This document shows, in pieces, positions 10,501-25,500 of a stretch of 64,000 nucleotides of DNA (within the stretch, counting starts at the first letter, position 1; every line of letters starts with the position of its first letter). The translations under genes were made by a program, and so were the position numbers. This DNA is from Odontocerum albicorne (taxonomy: Eukaryota > Arthropoda > Insecta > Trichoptera > Odontoceridae), in NCBI GenBank assembly GCA_949825065.1, contig OX463846.1, positions 1,691,778 to 1,755,777 on the forward strand, read 5' to 3'. The notes beneath the pieces were generated by a model, which did not search any database, was not told the origin of the DNA, and saw only the letters and a program-made list of their open reading frames with translations.

Positions 10501-13500
10501 ACGTGGTAACGATGGCCAAATTGCATGAGTTGAACTTCGAATTGCTTCCGCACCCACTGTATTCTTCAGATTTGGCCTCCAGCGACTATTGGCTGTTCGC
10601 AGACCTCAAAAAGATGCTCCAAGGAAAGAGGTTTGGCTCCAAAGTTAGGAAAGCGTTGGAATGAATGTATCGCTCTTGAAGGAGACTATGTTGATGAATA
10701 AAAAATAATTTTGGCAAACAAATGTTGTTTTAGTAGTTAGTCCCGGGACTTATTGATCGATGTGTTATAGCACTATCACCTTGAGTAAATTTATCATTTA
10801 AATTATTTGGGTACGAGTAATGGTAAATAAGATTCAATCAGAAATATGCATACTGCATATGTGCGTGCATTTTGATATAACATAACTGAACACCCAGAAG
10901 GTGAACAGTTAACAGGACACTGGCTACAGTGGGTAATGTAAAAAGTCAAAAAGGGAAATTGAAAAACAATCCTCACCTGCACCATGCAGCGCTTGCACAG
11001 ACCAGCCTTGACGAGGGACTTGGCTACCCAGCGCGCAGCATAAGCAGCCGACCTATCCACCTTGGTGAAGTCTTTGCCGCTGAAAGCGCCGCCGCCGTGC
11101 GCTCCCCAGCCGCCGTACGTGTCCACGATGATCTTGCGCCCGGTCAGCCCCGCATCAGACTGTGGCCCCCCGATGATGAACAGCCCGCAGGGATTGATGT
11201 GCACAACGGTTCTCTCGTCTAGGTAGTGAGACGGGATCACATCCTTGACCACCTTCTCCAACACTTCCTCGCGCAGTTTATCCAAAGTGATCTGAAAAAA
11301 TAAATAAAAATGAATTATCAATTTATTTTACCTCAAATACACGGGAATGACAATGTATGACATAATATGGAATGAAGTGATAAGGGATGTATGTAAACTT
11401 GAGATGGTTTGGGCATGTGGAATGAATGAACGAAGAAAGACCGAGGAAAGTATGGTTGGATCAAGTGAACGATATTTTGAAAGAAGGAAATGTACAAAGT
11501 CAAGAGACATTGTAGAAGAGGTTAAGGATGTGTGTCACGATAGGAATGTCTGTCAATTTTGACAAATCAATTAAAATATTTTGAATATTTGCATTAATAG
11601 ACCATACTCGAAATGTGGGTGGTCCATAGTAATATGACACCAGTTTGATTTAACCTGTTCACCGCGTTAAAAATCAAATTCCACGAATCCTGTGCGCAGC
11701 ACAATTTCAGCGTTTTTTAATTTCTAAGTTTAAACACATATTTTGTTTAGAACCACTGATATTTGATTACAACACCAAGTAAACATGACACTTAAGTAAT
11801 TTTCTGATAATAAATAATAGTCATTACTCTTAAGGAGACTCATTAAATAAAGGAGATAAACTTAACATTACGTAAAATAAACAAAAGAATGCTACGATCA
11901 AATCAATGCTTCATGACACTCACCCAATCAAATGCATATAGCACTAGTAATGTTTATTTACGTAAGAGTGACTTAGTAATGTTTATTTACGTAAGAGAGA
12001 CTCATCGCAGGACTCGATCCGCGCGACAGGTCGTTAATGCTGGAAATATTGAGAAACCAAAAAAATTCGGCGCTCTGTTTATTCAACAATATCTCATAAA
12101 CTAATATATTATTTGACAAGGTTTTCAGAGATGTCGCTAGAATAAAGATTATTTTAAATTTTAGTTCAATTTTTATTCCGGTTTTGTGTCATTTTTTTTA
12201 AGTATTTGTGATTTGAAACTTGGATTGTCGTCAGATCACAGGCGTTTGTGCTCCCCGCGGGGAAAGAGTTAAGGACTGCTCTGATAACAAACCGAGATTA
12301 TTACGCCTGAGGACATCCTCGGGATAGGAGGTAGAAACACATGTAGCGGGGATCAATGTAATTAGTGGAATAAAAAGTAACATATTGTAAAATATTCCAA
12401 TACGGAGTTCCACAAAGTTAAAGCCGAAATCTTTAAAAAAGAATTAATTAGTTTTAATATATTAAAATGAATAATTGGAATATCTTCTAGACTGTTTGAC
12501 AAGAGCGTGTACGGCTACATTTTTTCCTGGAAACTGTTTAGAGGGTAGATTCAAACGCGAGCAGGTAGCAGGACCCTCACCCCAAGACACTTTGTATAGT
12601 AAAACTTGGTTGTCGTTTGACCTTGGTTATATAAGAACATATTTTACCACGAGTGCCGCGTTACGCATCACGTTACGAAGCCGTATTTCTGTGTACACAT
12701 CCGAAAGGACCGAAAATGTCGTACGGAGCCGCTGCTAAATACATGAGAAAGTCGAAGACTTTTGTAAGTAAGTAGGTGTAACGTTATTCTGACGTAAAAA
12801 AAGTCGATAATCTACTCGATCGTGGCACTGAACAGAAAAGTCGAAAAAGGAGGACAGAGTGATTTTACGAGTGTTTGAGAAGAATCCTCATCTATTATCG
12901 CGTAGTGGACAGGCAGTTTTCCGTGAAAAGGGTCTAATTGTGTCATGTGATACTACAAGAAGACGTTTACTAGCTTATGGAGTGAAATTTCGAAGCACGG
13001 TGAAGAAACCACTACTGTCTGAAAAAACAAGTCGAAAAAAGACTCATTTGGGCGAAAGAAAATTTGGACCGTGATTGGGACAACGTAATTTTTTCAGATG
13101 AAGCTACTTCTTGGGCATGTGCTTCCATTAATCATACCTGGTTTACCCACACCAATACTCACCCAGTGGACTGTTGAACACCCGGTAAAAGTCCACGTCA
13201 GGGGCTGTTTCTCAAAGCGGGGATATGACTTTGCACATCTTCACAAATAATATGAACGCTGCCAAAATGGTTAAAATATATCAGAGGTCTTTATTAGCAT
13301 CTGCCCAAAGGTTGTTTATAAGAAAAAAATAAAATTGGCTACTGCAAGAGGACAATGACCCAAAATATTGGAGTTGTCTTTGTACTGCGTGGAAACAGTA
13401 AAATGACGTTGACGTAATGGATTGGTCATCGCAGCCACCAGATGCAAATCCCATAGAAAATGTTTGGACACTCGTGAAGTTCAAGCTCCGAGGGAAAAAG

Positions 13501-16500
13501 ATCGGGAACGTCAAGCAGTTATTTCGACAGATTCGACTTATATGGAAGTCTTTGTCCCTAGATTATGCTATAAAATTAGTAGAAAGTATGCCTCGGAGAT
13601 GCCGGGCAATTATTACTAGTGGACGCGACTGGACAACTTATTAATAATAAATCATCACGGTTTATATCATGTGGTACGTGTATTTTGTTTAAATGCCGTA
13701 TCTCAAATAATTTTTCGGCTTTCGCCATACACATTCTTGTCAAACAGACTGTATATACTTGAAGAAGGACGTCCAAGCACCATGTAGACCCCAGCAGTTA
13801 GTAGGAACAAGATAGTTATAATATATCTTCTCTTGATTTTTCCACTGGATTAGAGAGATTGCACCCTGCAAAGAACAATACGAATTAACAAATAACATAC
13901 CTTTTCAGAGTGTTGCAGAGACACCACTACTGTGTGCACTCTTTGGGGGATGGTGGCACCATTGTTGAATAGGTATTCGCAGGTCACCTGAGAACATTAA
14001 GATCATTTGTTCAATTGTGTTTAACATCTATACACAGGAGCTGCAGTCAATAGATTTAGACTTAACGGTGTGTTGTGCCGAGGCCTTATGTTGAAGGGGA
14101 TATGAATAGACCCTGTCAACATACATAGCTAGTTCTGTACTCTCCAAAGATAAGGTAAATCAGTTATGGCTACTTTTTAAATAGAAATTTCCCCTTCGAT
14201 TATTCCTTTACCATTCCACGCTTACAGAATAACAATTATGTTTCATGGGTTATAAGTTAAAACATTTGAAAGATAATACATATACACCCCGCTCATAAGC
14301 CTTCGTCACCCCCTAATAATTGAGTTATTCGCGTAATTATGCAATATTGCGCTGAAAAATTAACTTATTAAAATAATTATAACCGTTTTGCATTGTATTG
14401 GGTGTTAACGTAAGTTGTGTCCGTTTTTTCCAAATTTAAAAATGAGCACCAAAAGTAAAACAAAATGGTAAAGGTTATACGTCATTCGAAAGAAAATTTT
14501 CTGCTCTACAAGATATTGTGTTTGCTTTTACGTTACATATATTATTTTATTTGATTACAAGCCTTCAGAATGGAATGTCAAGTAGACGAAAGCGAGCATT
14601 TTCGACACCTCCTTCTGTTCGCGTTCAATCGAGGGAATAAAGCTGCTCACGATATTTGCGAAGTGTACGGTGAAGATGCTATGAATGAAAGGACAGTTCG
14701 TCTATGGTTTTTGCATTTCAAAGACGGTAATTTCGACCTTAAAGACATGGAGCTTTCCGGACGACCAGTGGACTTTATTCACCGCTTAAACCATATTATT
14801 CATGAAGATCCCCTTCAAACCACCGTAGAATTGGCTGAGCAGATGAATTGTAGTCATATGACTGTATACCTCCATCTTAAATCAGTAACGATGCGGTAAA
14901 GGAACCTTTGCTTGTGGCCATGCGTAGCTCGAGGACGCGCGAGCAAACCAACAGAAATTGTCGAACGTTGATTTTTGTTGTTTTCACATGTGGAACCCAA
15001 GCGCGAACTTCTGAACTTTTCCCATTGATTTAAAATCTCATTGCAAAAACCATCGAAGAGCTGTCCTTTCATTCATAGCATCTTCACCTTACACTTCGCA
15101 AATATCGCGAGCACCTTTGGCAGCTTTATTCCCTCGATTGAACGCGAACAGAAGGAGGTGTCGAAAATGCTCACTTTCGTCTACTTGACATTCCATTTTC
15201 AAGGCTTGTAATTAAATAAAATAATATATATATATAATGTAAAAGCAAACACAATATCTTGTAGAGCAGAAAATTTTCTTTCAAATGACGTATAACCTTT
15301 ACCGCCTTGTTTTACTTTTGGTGCTCATTTTTAAATTTGAAAAAAAAAAACGGACACAACTTATGTTAACACATAATATTTAACAGCAATAACACGTGTA
15401 TCTATGGAGATTAGAATTTGGGAGGCCTTTTGTTCAAAAACCGGCTTTTTACAAAACACTCATCGTTCGGTATTGTTTGTCATTCAGAAGTCCAAGCAAG
15501 CTAATCCCTTTATTGTGTTAGGTTTACAGGCAGTAGGGATAACAATTCACCGTTACATGAATTCTTTGTCTAATTCACTTTTAGCTTTCAGTCTTCAAAT
15601 GTCTTTGATAAAGTGCACTGTGTTCTTTTCAAAATTTTCAAAAATATCACATCAAAATGGTCAAAACTCGAAAATATTATACCGAAATCCGCCCAAAAGT
15701 GGTGGCTCGTTCTAATATGTGTGAAAATGTTAGAGAAATTGCCAGAGAAATGAAGATTCCTAGGAGAACAGTTGGCTGTTTTTTTTGAAAAAGTACTCTT
15801 CTGGAGGATGAAAATCGATCAGGAAGGCCAAAAGTCCTGTTCAATTGCCGCCAAAACAACCCCAAACCATAAGAGCTGTTTTTTTTTAATTTGTTAGACC
15901 TTCCAAATTCTAATCTCCATAGATACACACTTGATTAAATTAAATACAATTCAAAACGGTTATAATTATTTTATTACGTTAATTTTTCAGCGTAATATTG
16001 CATAATTACGCGAATAACTCAATTATTAGGGGGTGACGAAGACTTATGAGCGGGGGTGTATATGCTTTTAGATTTTCTATAAAGAGTTACTTTCTTCTCA
16101 ACATTTCTCTCCACGTTGGAGGTTGGCAATCATCATGGCTGTTTCAACTTTGTCTGCAGCTCACTTAGATTCTTCAGCCAGGAGTTTCTCCTTCCTCCTA
16201 CACTGTGTTTTCCTTGTATCTTCCCCGACAATATGTCTTGGATTATTTCATATTTGTGTCTTCTCACGAAATGCCTAAATTTTCACTTAATGCGAGCACC
16301 TCTTTGTCTATTTTCTAGCATCCTAGGACAACTTTGTTGTGTAGTTTGTCAACCTCGAAAATCTTACAACATTCTCCTGTTGTATCACATTTGAAATAAT
16401 TCTAAAAGTTTTGTTGCTTGGGTGTGTGTTCAAGTCTTAACGCCATAAAGAAATGCTGAATAAATCGTAACACATCGATCAATAAGTCCCGGCACTAACC

Positions 16501-19500
16501 AACATATATACATTGTAACACATCAATCAATAACTCCCGAAACTAACGCCTATTTTGAAATCAAAGATAAATCATTCTACACGGCTGGCATAGAAAAATT
16601 AGAAAAGCATTGGAATGAATGTATCACTCTTGAAGGAGACTATGTTGATGAATAAAGAATTTTGGCAAACAAATGTTCTTTTAGTAGTTAGTCCCGGGAC
16701 TTATTGATCTATGTGTTAGTCTATATAATATTAGTACAGTGGCTTTTGGCCTTATCGGCATTGATTAATGCCTTACTGCGGCAGGCGCTGTGCTGTGTGC
16801 TTGTTTGGACAGATTGTTTATAATAATATAACTGTAGAATCAGAAAACAGTCAAATTATTTTAAGAAAATGAATTTATTTACTATTCTAATTTTCTCCTC
16901 ATTCTCTTACTTCTAGGTAATACCTCAGTTGATGTACCAATTTCAAGTAACTATTTACTATTCTAGTTTTCTCCTCATTCTCTTACTTCTAGGTAATACC
17001 CAAGTATGTATCAATTTCAAGTAACTATTTACTATTCTAGTTTTCTCCTCATTATCTTACTTCTAGGTAATACCTCAGTTGGCGTATCAATTTCAAGTAA
17101 CTATTTACGGTTCTAGTTTTCTCCTCATTATCTTACTTCTAGGTAATACCTCAGTTGACGTATCAATTTCAAGTAACTATTTACTATTCTAGTTTTCTCC
17201 TCATTCTCTTACTTCTAGGTAATACCTCAGTTGGCGTATCAATTTCAAGTAACTATTTACTATTCTAGTTTTCTCCTCATTCTCTTACTTCTAGGTAATA
17301 CCCAAGTATGTATCAATTTCAAGTAACTATTTACTATTCTAGTTTTCTCCTCATTCTCTTACTTCTAGGTAATACCTCAGTTGATGTATCAATTTCAAGT
17401 AACTATTTACTATTCTAATTTTCTCCTCATTCTCTTACTTCTAGGTAATACCTCAGTTGGCGTATCAATTTCAAGTAACTATTTACTATTCTAGTTTTCT
17501 CCTCATTCTCTTACTTCTAGGTAATACCTCAGTTGATGTATCAATTTCAAGTAACTATTTACTATTCTAATTTTCTCCTCATTCTCTTACTTCTAGGTAA
17601 TACCTCAGTTGATGTATCAATTTCAAGTAACTATTTACTATTCTAGTTTTCTCCTCATTCTCTTACTTCTAGGTAATACCCAAGTATGTATCAATTTCAA
17701 GTAACTATTTACTATTCTAGTTTTCTCCTCATTATCTTACTTCTAGGTAATACCTCAGTTGGCATATCCATTTCAAGTAACTATTTACTATTCTAGTTTT
17801 CTCCTCATTCTCTTACTTCTAGGTAATACCTCAGTATGTATCAATTTCAAGTAACTATTTACTATTCTAATTTTCTCCTCATTCTCTTACTTCTAGGTAA
17901 TACCTCAGTTGATGTATCAATTTCAAGTAACTATTTACTATTCTAGTTTTCTCCTCATTCTCTTACTTCTAGGTAATACCTCAGTATGTATCAATTTCAA
18001 GTAACTATTGCATATCAATTAATGACTACAGTTAAGTTAAATAAACTCTCGTCAAAATTTAATGCATAGTTATTATGAATAGATTTCGACAATATCTCGT
18101 GGACTTTTCCCAATAAGTTGGGGGTCCCCATTAAGTAATATACCTAAATATGTTAAATAAAAATAAAAAAAACAAGTTCCTGAGATATTTATAGTACAGA
18201 ACAGAGGGTGATTATCCGAAATGTGCAGACCATATTGAATTTTTAATGGTACGCAATTATAAAATCTTCGAAACAAGAAGGCAAGTTCATCGCGCTATTC
18301 ATATTAAAAATACTGCAGTGTAAATTCAACTGTCTCGCAATATAGGAGGCACTTCATTTATATGTTATATGCCTACACATATGTATGAACCCAAGGGGGT
18401 GGTTTTGATGATCACAAATAAGATTAAAAAGGGGTGCAGTCTGGTTTCTATATTGTTTATGCTTGATTAGAAGAAATTGTCACGTGGCGATAAGCTCGCC
18501 AGGTTGTAATGTAGGTATACATTAGAAGGAAACTAATGAAGAATCTTGTAGATCTGTTTCCAGGCTCTTTAGGCATTATCCATCTACTAACTAGTTACGT
18601 TTGCCATAAGGAACTCGGACATTATCCATCTAATAACAAGAGTTACATTTGCCACAAGGAACTCGGGCATTATCCATCTACTAACTAGAGTTACGTTTGC
18701 CACAAGGAACTCGGGCATTATCCATCTACTAACTAGTTACGTTTGCCACAAGGAACTCGGGCATTATCCATCTACTAACTAGTTACGTTTGCCACAAGGA
18801 ACTCAGGCATTATCCATCTACTAACTAGAGTTACGTTTGCCATAAGGAACTCGGACATTATCCATCTAATAACAAGAGTTACATTTGCCACAAGGAACTC
18901 GGGCATTATCCATCTACTAACTAGAGTTACGTTTGCCATAAGGAACTCGGACATTATCCATCTAATAACAAGAGTTACATTTGCCACAAGGAACTCGGGC
19001 ATTATCCATCTACTAACTAGAGTTACGTTTGCCATAAGGAACTCGGACATTATCCATCTAATAACTAGTTACGTTTGCCACAAGGAACTCAGGCATTATC
19101 CATCTACTAACTAGAGTTACGTTTGCCACAACGAACTCATCTTCTCATCTTGTTAAATAGTTGCGGTCATCAGTGATTAACCAAGTCTATATTTGCTGCT
19201 GGAATGCTCTGAGAAATTACAACATACCTGTGTCTTTGAGTCAGGTCTGGCCCACCAGAAGACTCCGTTACGGCGAAGTTCGGCAATGCGGTGGTTTAGT
19301 TTATGGGCCAGCGTCACCGTCAGGGGCATGCACTCCTCCGTCTCGTCTGTGGCATACCCGAACATCAGCCCCTAAATACATATCAATTAACGATTGGTAA
19401 ATTTGAGAAGATTCAACCTTTTATAGAAATAACATTGAACACATATTGATAATATCCAGAAAAATTCAACATATCGCACATAAAAAAATGTGGTACAATT

Positions 19501-22500
19501 TAAATAAAACTAATTTTAGAGAAAAAGCAAAAGAAAATTCCCTTTCAGAGTATCAACAGGTGGACAATAGAAGGTTATGTTGTGATTAACCCTACCTGCC
19601 CTGTGATGTGTAACTAGTACACATTGCTTCTAAAAACTTTAATATCTCTAGAAATATAACAAATACTGGGTTCAGATTTTAGGTATTCCTCCGTAATACA
19701 TTTACGAATTGAATGAAAAAATAATATTAATAATAATTAGCACTTATCGGCCACATCAGAGATATTTTGTGAAAATCAGGAATAAATTCACAAATGCAAT
19801 CAAACGAGTACAAGTATGTGAAGTAGGTATATTCATTCTAAAAAAACACTATGGGTGAGGAAGCGACGCTACTCACGTCTCACTCCATTTCGATATAAGG
19901 GAACGCAAGAAATAGAATCTCAATTCGCTCGCTTCTCGCTCAGTGCCAGCCAGCCTTCGTTCGAGGTGGTCGCGTCGCACAATTTGTGAACATCGGCCGA
20001 TGTTTTTTTTCACGTTTTCAGCAATTAATTTTCCACATCAAAGATATTTTGTGAAAATCAGGAAAAAATCACCAAATCAAACGTGCTCCAACTAGTGTGT
20101 GACGTAGGTATATTCATTCTAAAAAACCATTACGGGTGAGGAAGCGACACTATTCACGTCTCACTCTACTTCGGTATATGGGAACGCAAGAAATAGAATC
20201 TCAGTTCGCTCGCTTCTCTCGTTCAGTAGGTCGGCAGTTTTCGGCAGAGGTGGTCGCTTTGCCCGTTTTGTGAACGTTGGCCTATGTTTTTTTTCATGTT
20301 TTCAGCAATTAAATTTCAATTATCAATTTTCGACTTCAAATTTAATTAATTTAAGCGATTGGCTATTATGAATATTCTTATTTTTACGATTTTGAATAGC
20401 TCATTTTTACATGTGTATTGAATACACAACACCGGAACGGGCTGATTTTTTTAGGCACAGGAAGGGAAAGGTTAAAATGAACCAAGCTTTTTGTACACCA
20501 GAGTTGTTTTGTTTTTAACCCTTCCCTTACGGTGATAAAAATAATACGCGTGCTCCGGTGTTGGGTAGTGAGTACGCAATAAAAAATTAGCGATTTTAAA
20601 ACGGAAAAATAAGAACATTCATAGATAATCCCCTTAATTAATTATAATTGAAGTTAAAAATTATAATAATTGAGATTTATTTGCTGAAAACATTAAAAAA
20701 CCATCTGGCAACGCTCACGGAACGGGCGTACGTCTAACCTATTTGCAAGCCTAGAAGCTACTAGTGGCGCGGAACGTCAGTCGCATACCCCGACGCTTAC
20801 GCTTATGCTTGCGACGTTGAGACAATTCAGCTCCTCGCAATTCAGTGGAGTATGCAAGAGTGAGATGCGAATATAGTGTCGCGCTTCCCGCACCTATCGT
20901 CAAGACGAGGCACTCGCAGCGTTTAAATGCGAATTTGTTTTCGATCTTTACAAAACACCTCGATGTAGTCGATAAATTCTGATTATTATTAATATTATTT
21001 TTTAAATCAATGCGTAAATATATTATGGAGGAATACCTAAAATCTTAACCTTGTATTTATTATATTTATAGAGATATTGATGGTTATTAGAAGCAACGTG
21101 TAGAAGATACCCAACACAGGGAAGGAAAGGTTAATCAGCATGTATTTTTTTTATCATATATTCGGTAATCTAAAATAAAATATATGACTGGAATTCTCAA
21201 GGTAAAAAAATTGCATAATTTTTGGAGTAACTATTCACGTGGAAATAAATTATTTATTTAAGATAACAAATATTGACCGTTAACAGCAGACACTTTCATC
21301 ACTATACTAAAGAAAATGTAGCATGGTCCCTGTGACGTTTCACAAATTTGCCCCAATACAACCTTGTAACGACGTTCAGTAATTTTAATTATTTTAACAA
21401 TTTTAATATAAGCCTCGATTCTAATATATAGCAAGTTATTTAGGTAAATACATTAATTACATAAAACTAACAATAATGACAAATTAATACATCTTGTTAC
21501 AAATTAGCAAAAATATGTTAGTTTATTAAAATCAAATAATATTTGGCGACGTTCGTCAAAAGTCACTACGTTAGTCTGCATTGGCTAGGGATGGGGTATA
21601 CGATAATTGGATTTTCGATTTTTTTATACATTAAATTAAATATTCGTAATTAGTATTAATTCACAGTGGATCTTGGCCTATTTAAAGATAGATACAAATC
21701 ATACAATACATTAGAAAGTCAGTATAATGAAAATTAGGAATTAAAACGTCAGTTTAGAGAAAAATTATTTTTTGGATTTAACCTCTAAAGGAGTATGGCC
21801 GTACGGCGAGCGACTTTTTACCTCAAGAGAGTATGGACGTACACGGTACGTCCGATGTTTTTTCTCGAATATATGAATTTACCCATAAAACGGACATGGC
21901 GCAAATGTTTTTATGTATTCAATTATTTTGTATATGGCGGCCGCAATAACGATTTTTATATTACTTACAAAATCTCACTCGTTAGGTTAAGAAAAAAGTA
22001 TTCGATTTGTAAAAAAAAAACGATTTACCCCATCCCTTTGAGACATGACATTTCAAACGTCACAGGAACCATCCTACATTTTCTTGAGTATAATTTAAAG
22101 TATTTTAGGTTAATGCACGTGTTACTCTAGGCAACTAGAAACTGCTGAAATGCGCATGCCAAGATGGTCAGCTGGTGTCCCTAAGAGACAAAATAAAAAG
22201 CTCACGCATTCGTGGAAGCCTAGGTGTTACAGACATCAACAGCAAGATGGAGGAGAGGCGATTGAGATGGTATGGGCACGTTGAACGCAGAACACCCGAT
22301 CACATTGTGAACCAGGCAATCTCCAAGGACCTTCCTCGAATAACAACCAGAGGAAGATCAAAGAATTCATGGGTGGTGCAAAAAGATAGCAGAGGCACGG
22401 CCTGGGCGACGTAGTCCGGGACAGAAGAGCATACAACCTGAGGACGAGGAGAGCTGACCCCAACAGTCTTCGCAGACAGTGAGTTGGGATGGAGCCAGGG

Positions 22501-25500
22501 AGAAGAAGGTTAATGCACGTGTAAAATAACTAGTCAAAATAAAGTACGCAATAATGAAGTAAAGAAAAATACTTTGTGGACTTGATAAAGAGAGAAAAGA
22601 TATTGACAATAAAATGAAGTAAATTATCGATGTACCATTTTAGAAATGTAATCTGTCAAATGAGCGATAAACTTTATTGATAAATTATATTGGGATATTT
22701 TCCAAGATCTTATCGTGTATTGTTGACCCCGCAAAAGACCTGAGACTAGAAATGAACATATAAAATAATGTTTGATAATAATTAGTAATTTCATGCAGAG
22801 ATTTAAATACCATTTGACCTCTGACGCAAAAACCTATTTATCACAAATTTGCTTTTTCCAAAACAAGGCGTTACATTTTTTTATCACATTTCCAATATAC
22901 ACATTACAGATAAAACGTGTCACAGAGTTCACAAACAAGCTGCAAAATGTTAAATAAAATTGGCCTTTGAATGAAAAAGCAATGAACTTATTCAAACCAT
23001 TAATGTATTATGTGCATGCTTGCCAAAACTGTTATTGAGGGAGATATCATTATTTTTTATCACACTAGTTTCTATTAGAAAACCAAATTGTGTGATAATT
23101 GATCACTGAACAAAATTAAAACATGCCGTGAAATATTGTTTTCATGGCAATATATGTAACATAAGCTGAATTGATAATCCATTGTTTCGAGGAGAGATAT
23201 TTAAGAAAATTAAGTTGCATAAGAAACGGAAACAAATTATTTATCAGAGAAGTTTGCATGCATCCTTGCAATACCCCTTTTGATATATTAAACCACTCCG
23301 CAACATTCACTCTAATAAATGCTTTACTTTCAGCGTATAATGACGCAATACCACATATTCATTTACATTCAACACCATATTTATTCAATATTTTTCATAG
23401 CTTGCCTCCTATCATGCGATAATATGTTTTTCCCATGTCCATAAACACACAATATACCTTTTTATTTTTAGCCATACATCTTTCCACAAACATACACAAA
23501 GGGAAAATCTGATCACTAACTTGAAAAGTCAGCCACCCTGAGTTTCCCACATGTACTTCTCAAGTAAGAAGTGACTCTGTAATTTCCACACTCCATTCTT
23601 GCACACTTATCTATATATAACGGAACTTTCATTGCACTCCTCCAGTGTAGTCAGATTCCCAAAATTTGTTGAAAAACTGTCATTCACTCGAGCATTCGTT
23701 CACCCCCGCATACTATTAAATCTGGGCTCACTTCATCACAACCTAACGCTATCCCTTTTTTCATGTCTTTTGCAGCCATTCATTTATCTTAGATTGATCT
23801 CATTCACATTTTCTTGTCATTTTCAGCTGTTTACCGTTGTTTTTACTAGAATTACCACTCTCGTTCAGTTCTTTAAAATATTCCTTCCATCTGAATGAAC
23901 CTTTTCATTCGTATCTTTGATTCCACTCATAATTTTTTCCTCCCATTTTATTTACTTCCTTACAAAATACCTTCACATTTTCTTCCGCATTCATACTTAA
24001 TTTCCAGTAATTTTCATCTCTTAAGTTTCTTCTTCTTTTCCTCAACTAGTCTTTTTGTCCTCGTAACTTTTCATTGCTTCATCATCATTCCCTGCTATTG
24101 CTTGTATTAATAGTCTCTCCATGCTCTATTATTCCTTTTCACGCAGTCTTGAAACTTCCTTATCCCCACAATTCCTTTCCTTTTTTTTACATCCAGCTTT
24201 CGTAATGCCGCAGACATCTTTCAAGTGTCTTAGAAGACTGAGTAAAAACTGTACGGGAAGGATCTGGGGGCATAAGTGCCTTCCGACCATCTGGTCGATG
24301 CGTCAGAAGAAGATTGTTCATCCAACGTGGATATGGGATGGTTAAGTATGGCTTTTGCTTGCGGAAACTCACAAATATAAATTATAACATTTCAAAAGAT
24401 GGAACACTTACATCTTCAAGGTAACAAGGTAAAACCATATTACATATGTTTAACCCTTATCTTGGCAAAGTTCAATTTATCCAAATATTAACGTTTTTCT
24501 ATGGTGATTCCTTGTTATATGGTAAGTTATGAAAGAAAATTGAGGAAAAGAAATCACAACTTATCCTTATAGTTTTTTTTATAAGTAACACCCACGTTAT
24601 ATTGCCAAAATATAAATTTTTATAAAACACAAAAAGGGTTATAAAATGATCTTATAATCTAAAACATGAACAATATTTACATAGCTGAATTATCAACAAA
24701 TAAAATGGTTTGAATAATTTTTCTCTACATGTAGTGATTAATAAGATATTTATATTATTTACCCCAATTTTCAATACGCGCCCACACTGTCCAGACATGT
24801 TGACCCGATGTCATTTGAAAGGTTGTAGCGTTGTCAATATTTATCACCAGATGATACCACTGCACACAATAGTGCATGTATAGTATTTGAATGTGTTGCC
24901 ATATTTGAAATTACGTTCCAGTTTCTGGATTTAAAAAAAAATCTCTAAATTAGTGTAACACCTGTTGTTACAATGCCATAATAAGGGTTAAATGCCATAA
25001 TAGATGACGCCCGTTGCGCGTCATTCGATTCTCTTTGTTTGTATGGTACCGAATATTTTAAGATTTTAAGGTTTCAAAAATATGATTTTTTTCAGTACCT
25101 CTACACTATTATACATACATATCGCAGTGAATACATATCGCAGTATTATAAATACATATCGCAGCGAATGTTTTAAGCCTGAATTGAACAATTTGATACA
25201 AAACAACACATAAAAAGATTAAGGCAATGCTTCACCATCTCCAACTAAAAGTTACTGTTTTGTCCACTTTTCTTTGTTTATATTTTTACCAGTTGGCATT
25301 CTTTGGTTTAGTTTTACCAGTTGGCATTCTTTGGTTTAGTTTTACCAGTTGGCATTCATTGGTTTAGTTTTACCAGTTGGCATTCTTTGGTTTAGTTTTA
25401 CCAGTTGGCATTCTTTGGTTTAGTTTTACCAGTTGGCAATTCTTTGGTTTAGTTTTACCAGTTGGCATTCTTTGGTTTAGTTTTACCAGTTGGCATTCTT

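Noticed and set aside
10929..11222. 97-codon plus-strand ORF
   Set aside because: It is the antisense shadow of Sam-S exon 7.
18775..19050. 91-codon repetitive membrane-like protein on the minus strand
   Set aside because: It is simply the minisatellite read in an open frame inside a Sam-S intron.
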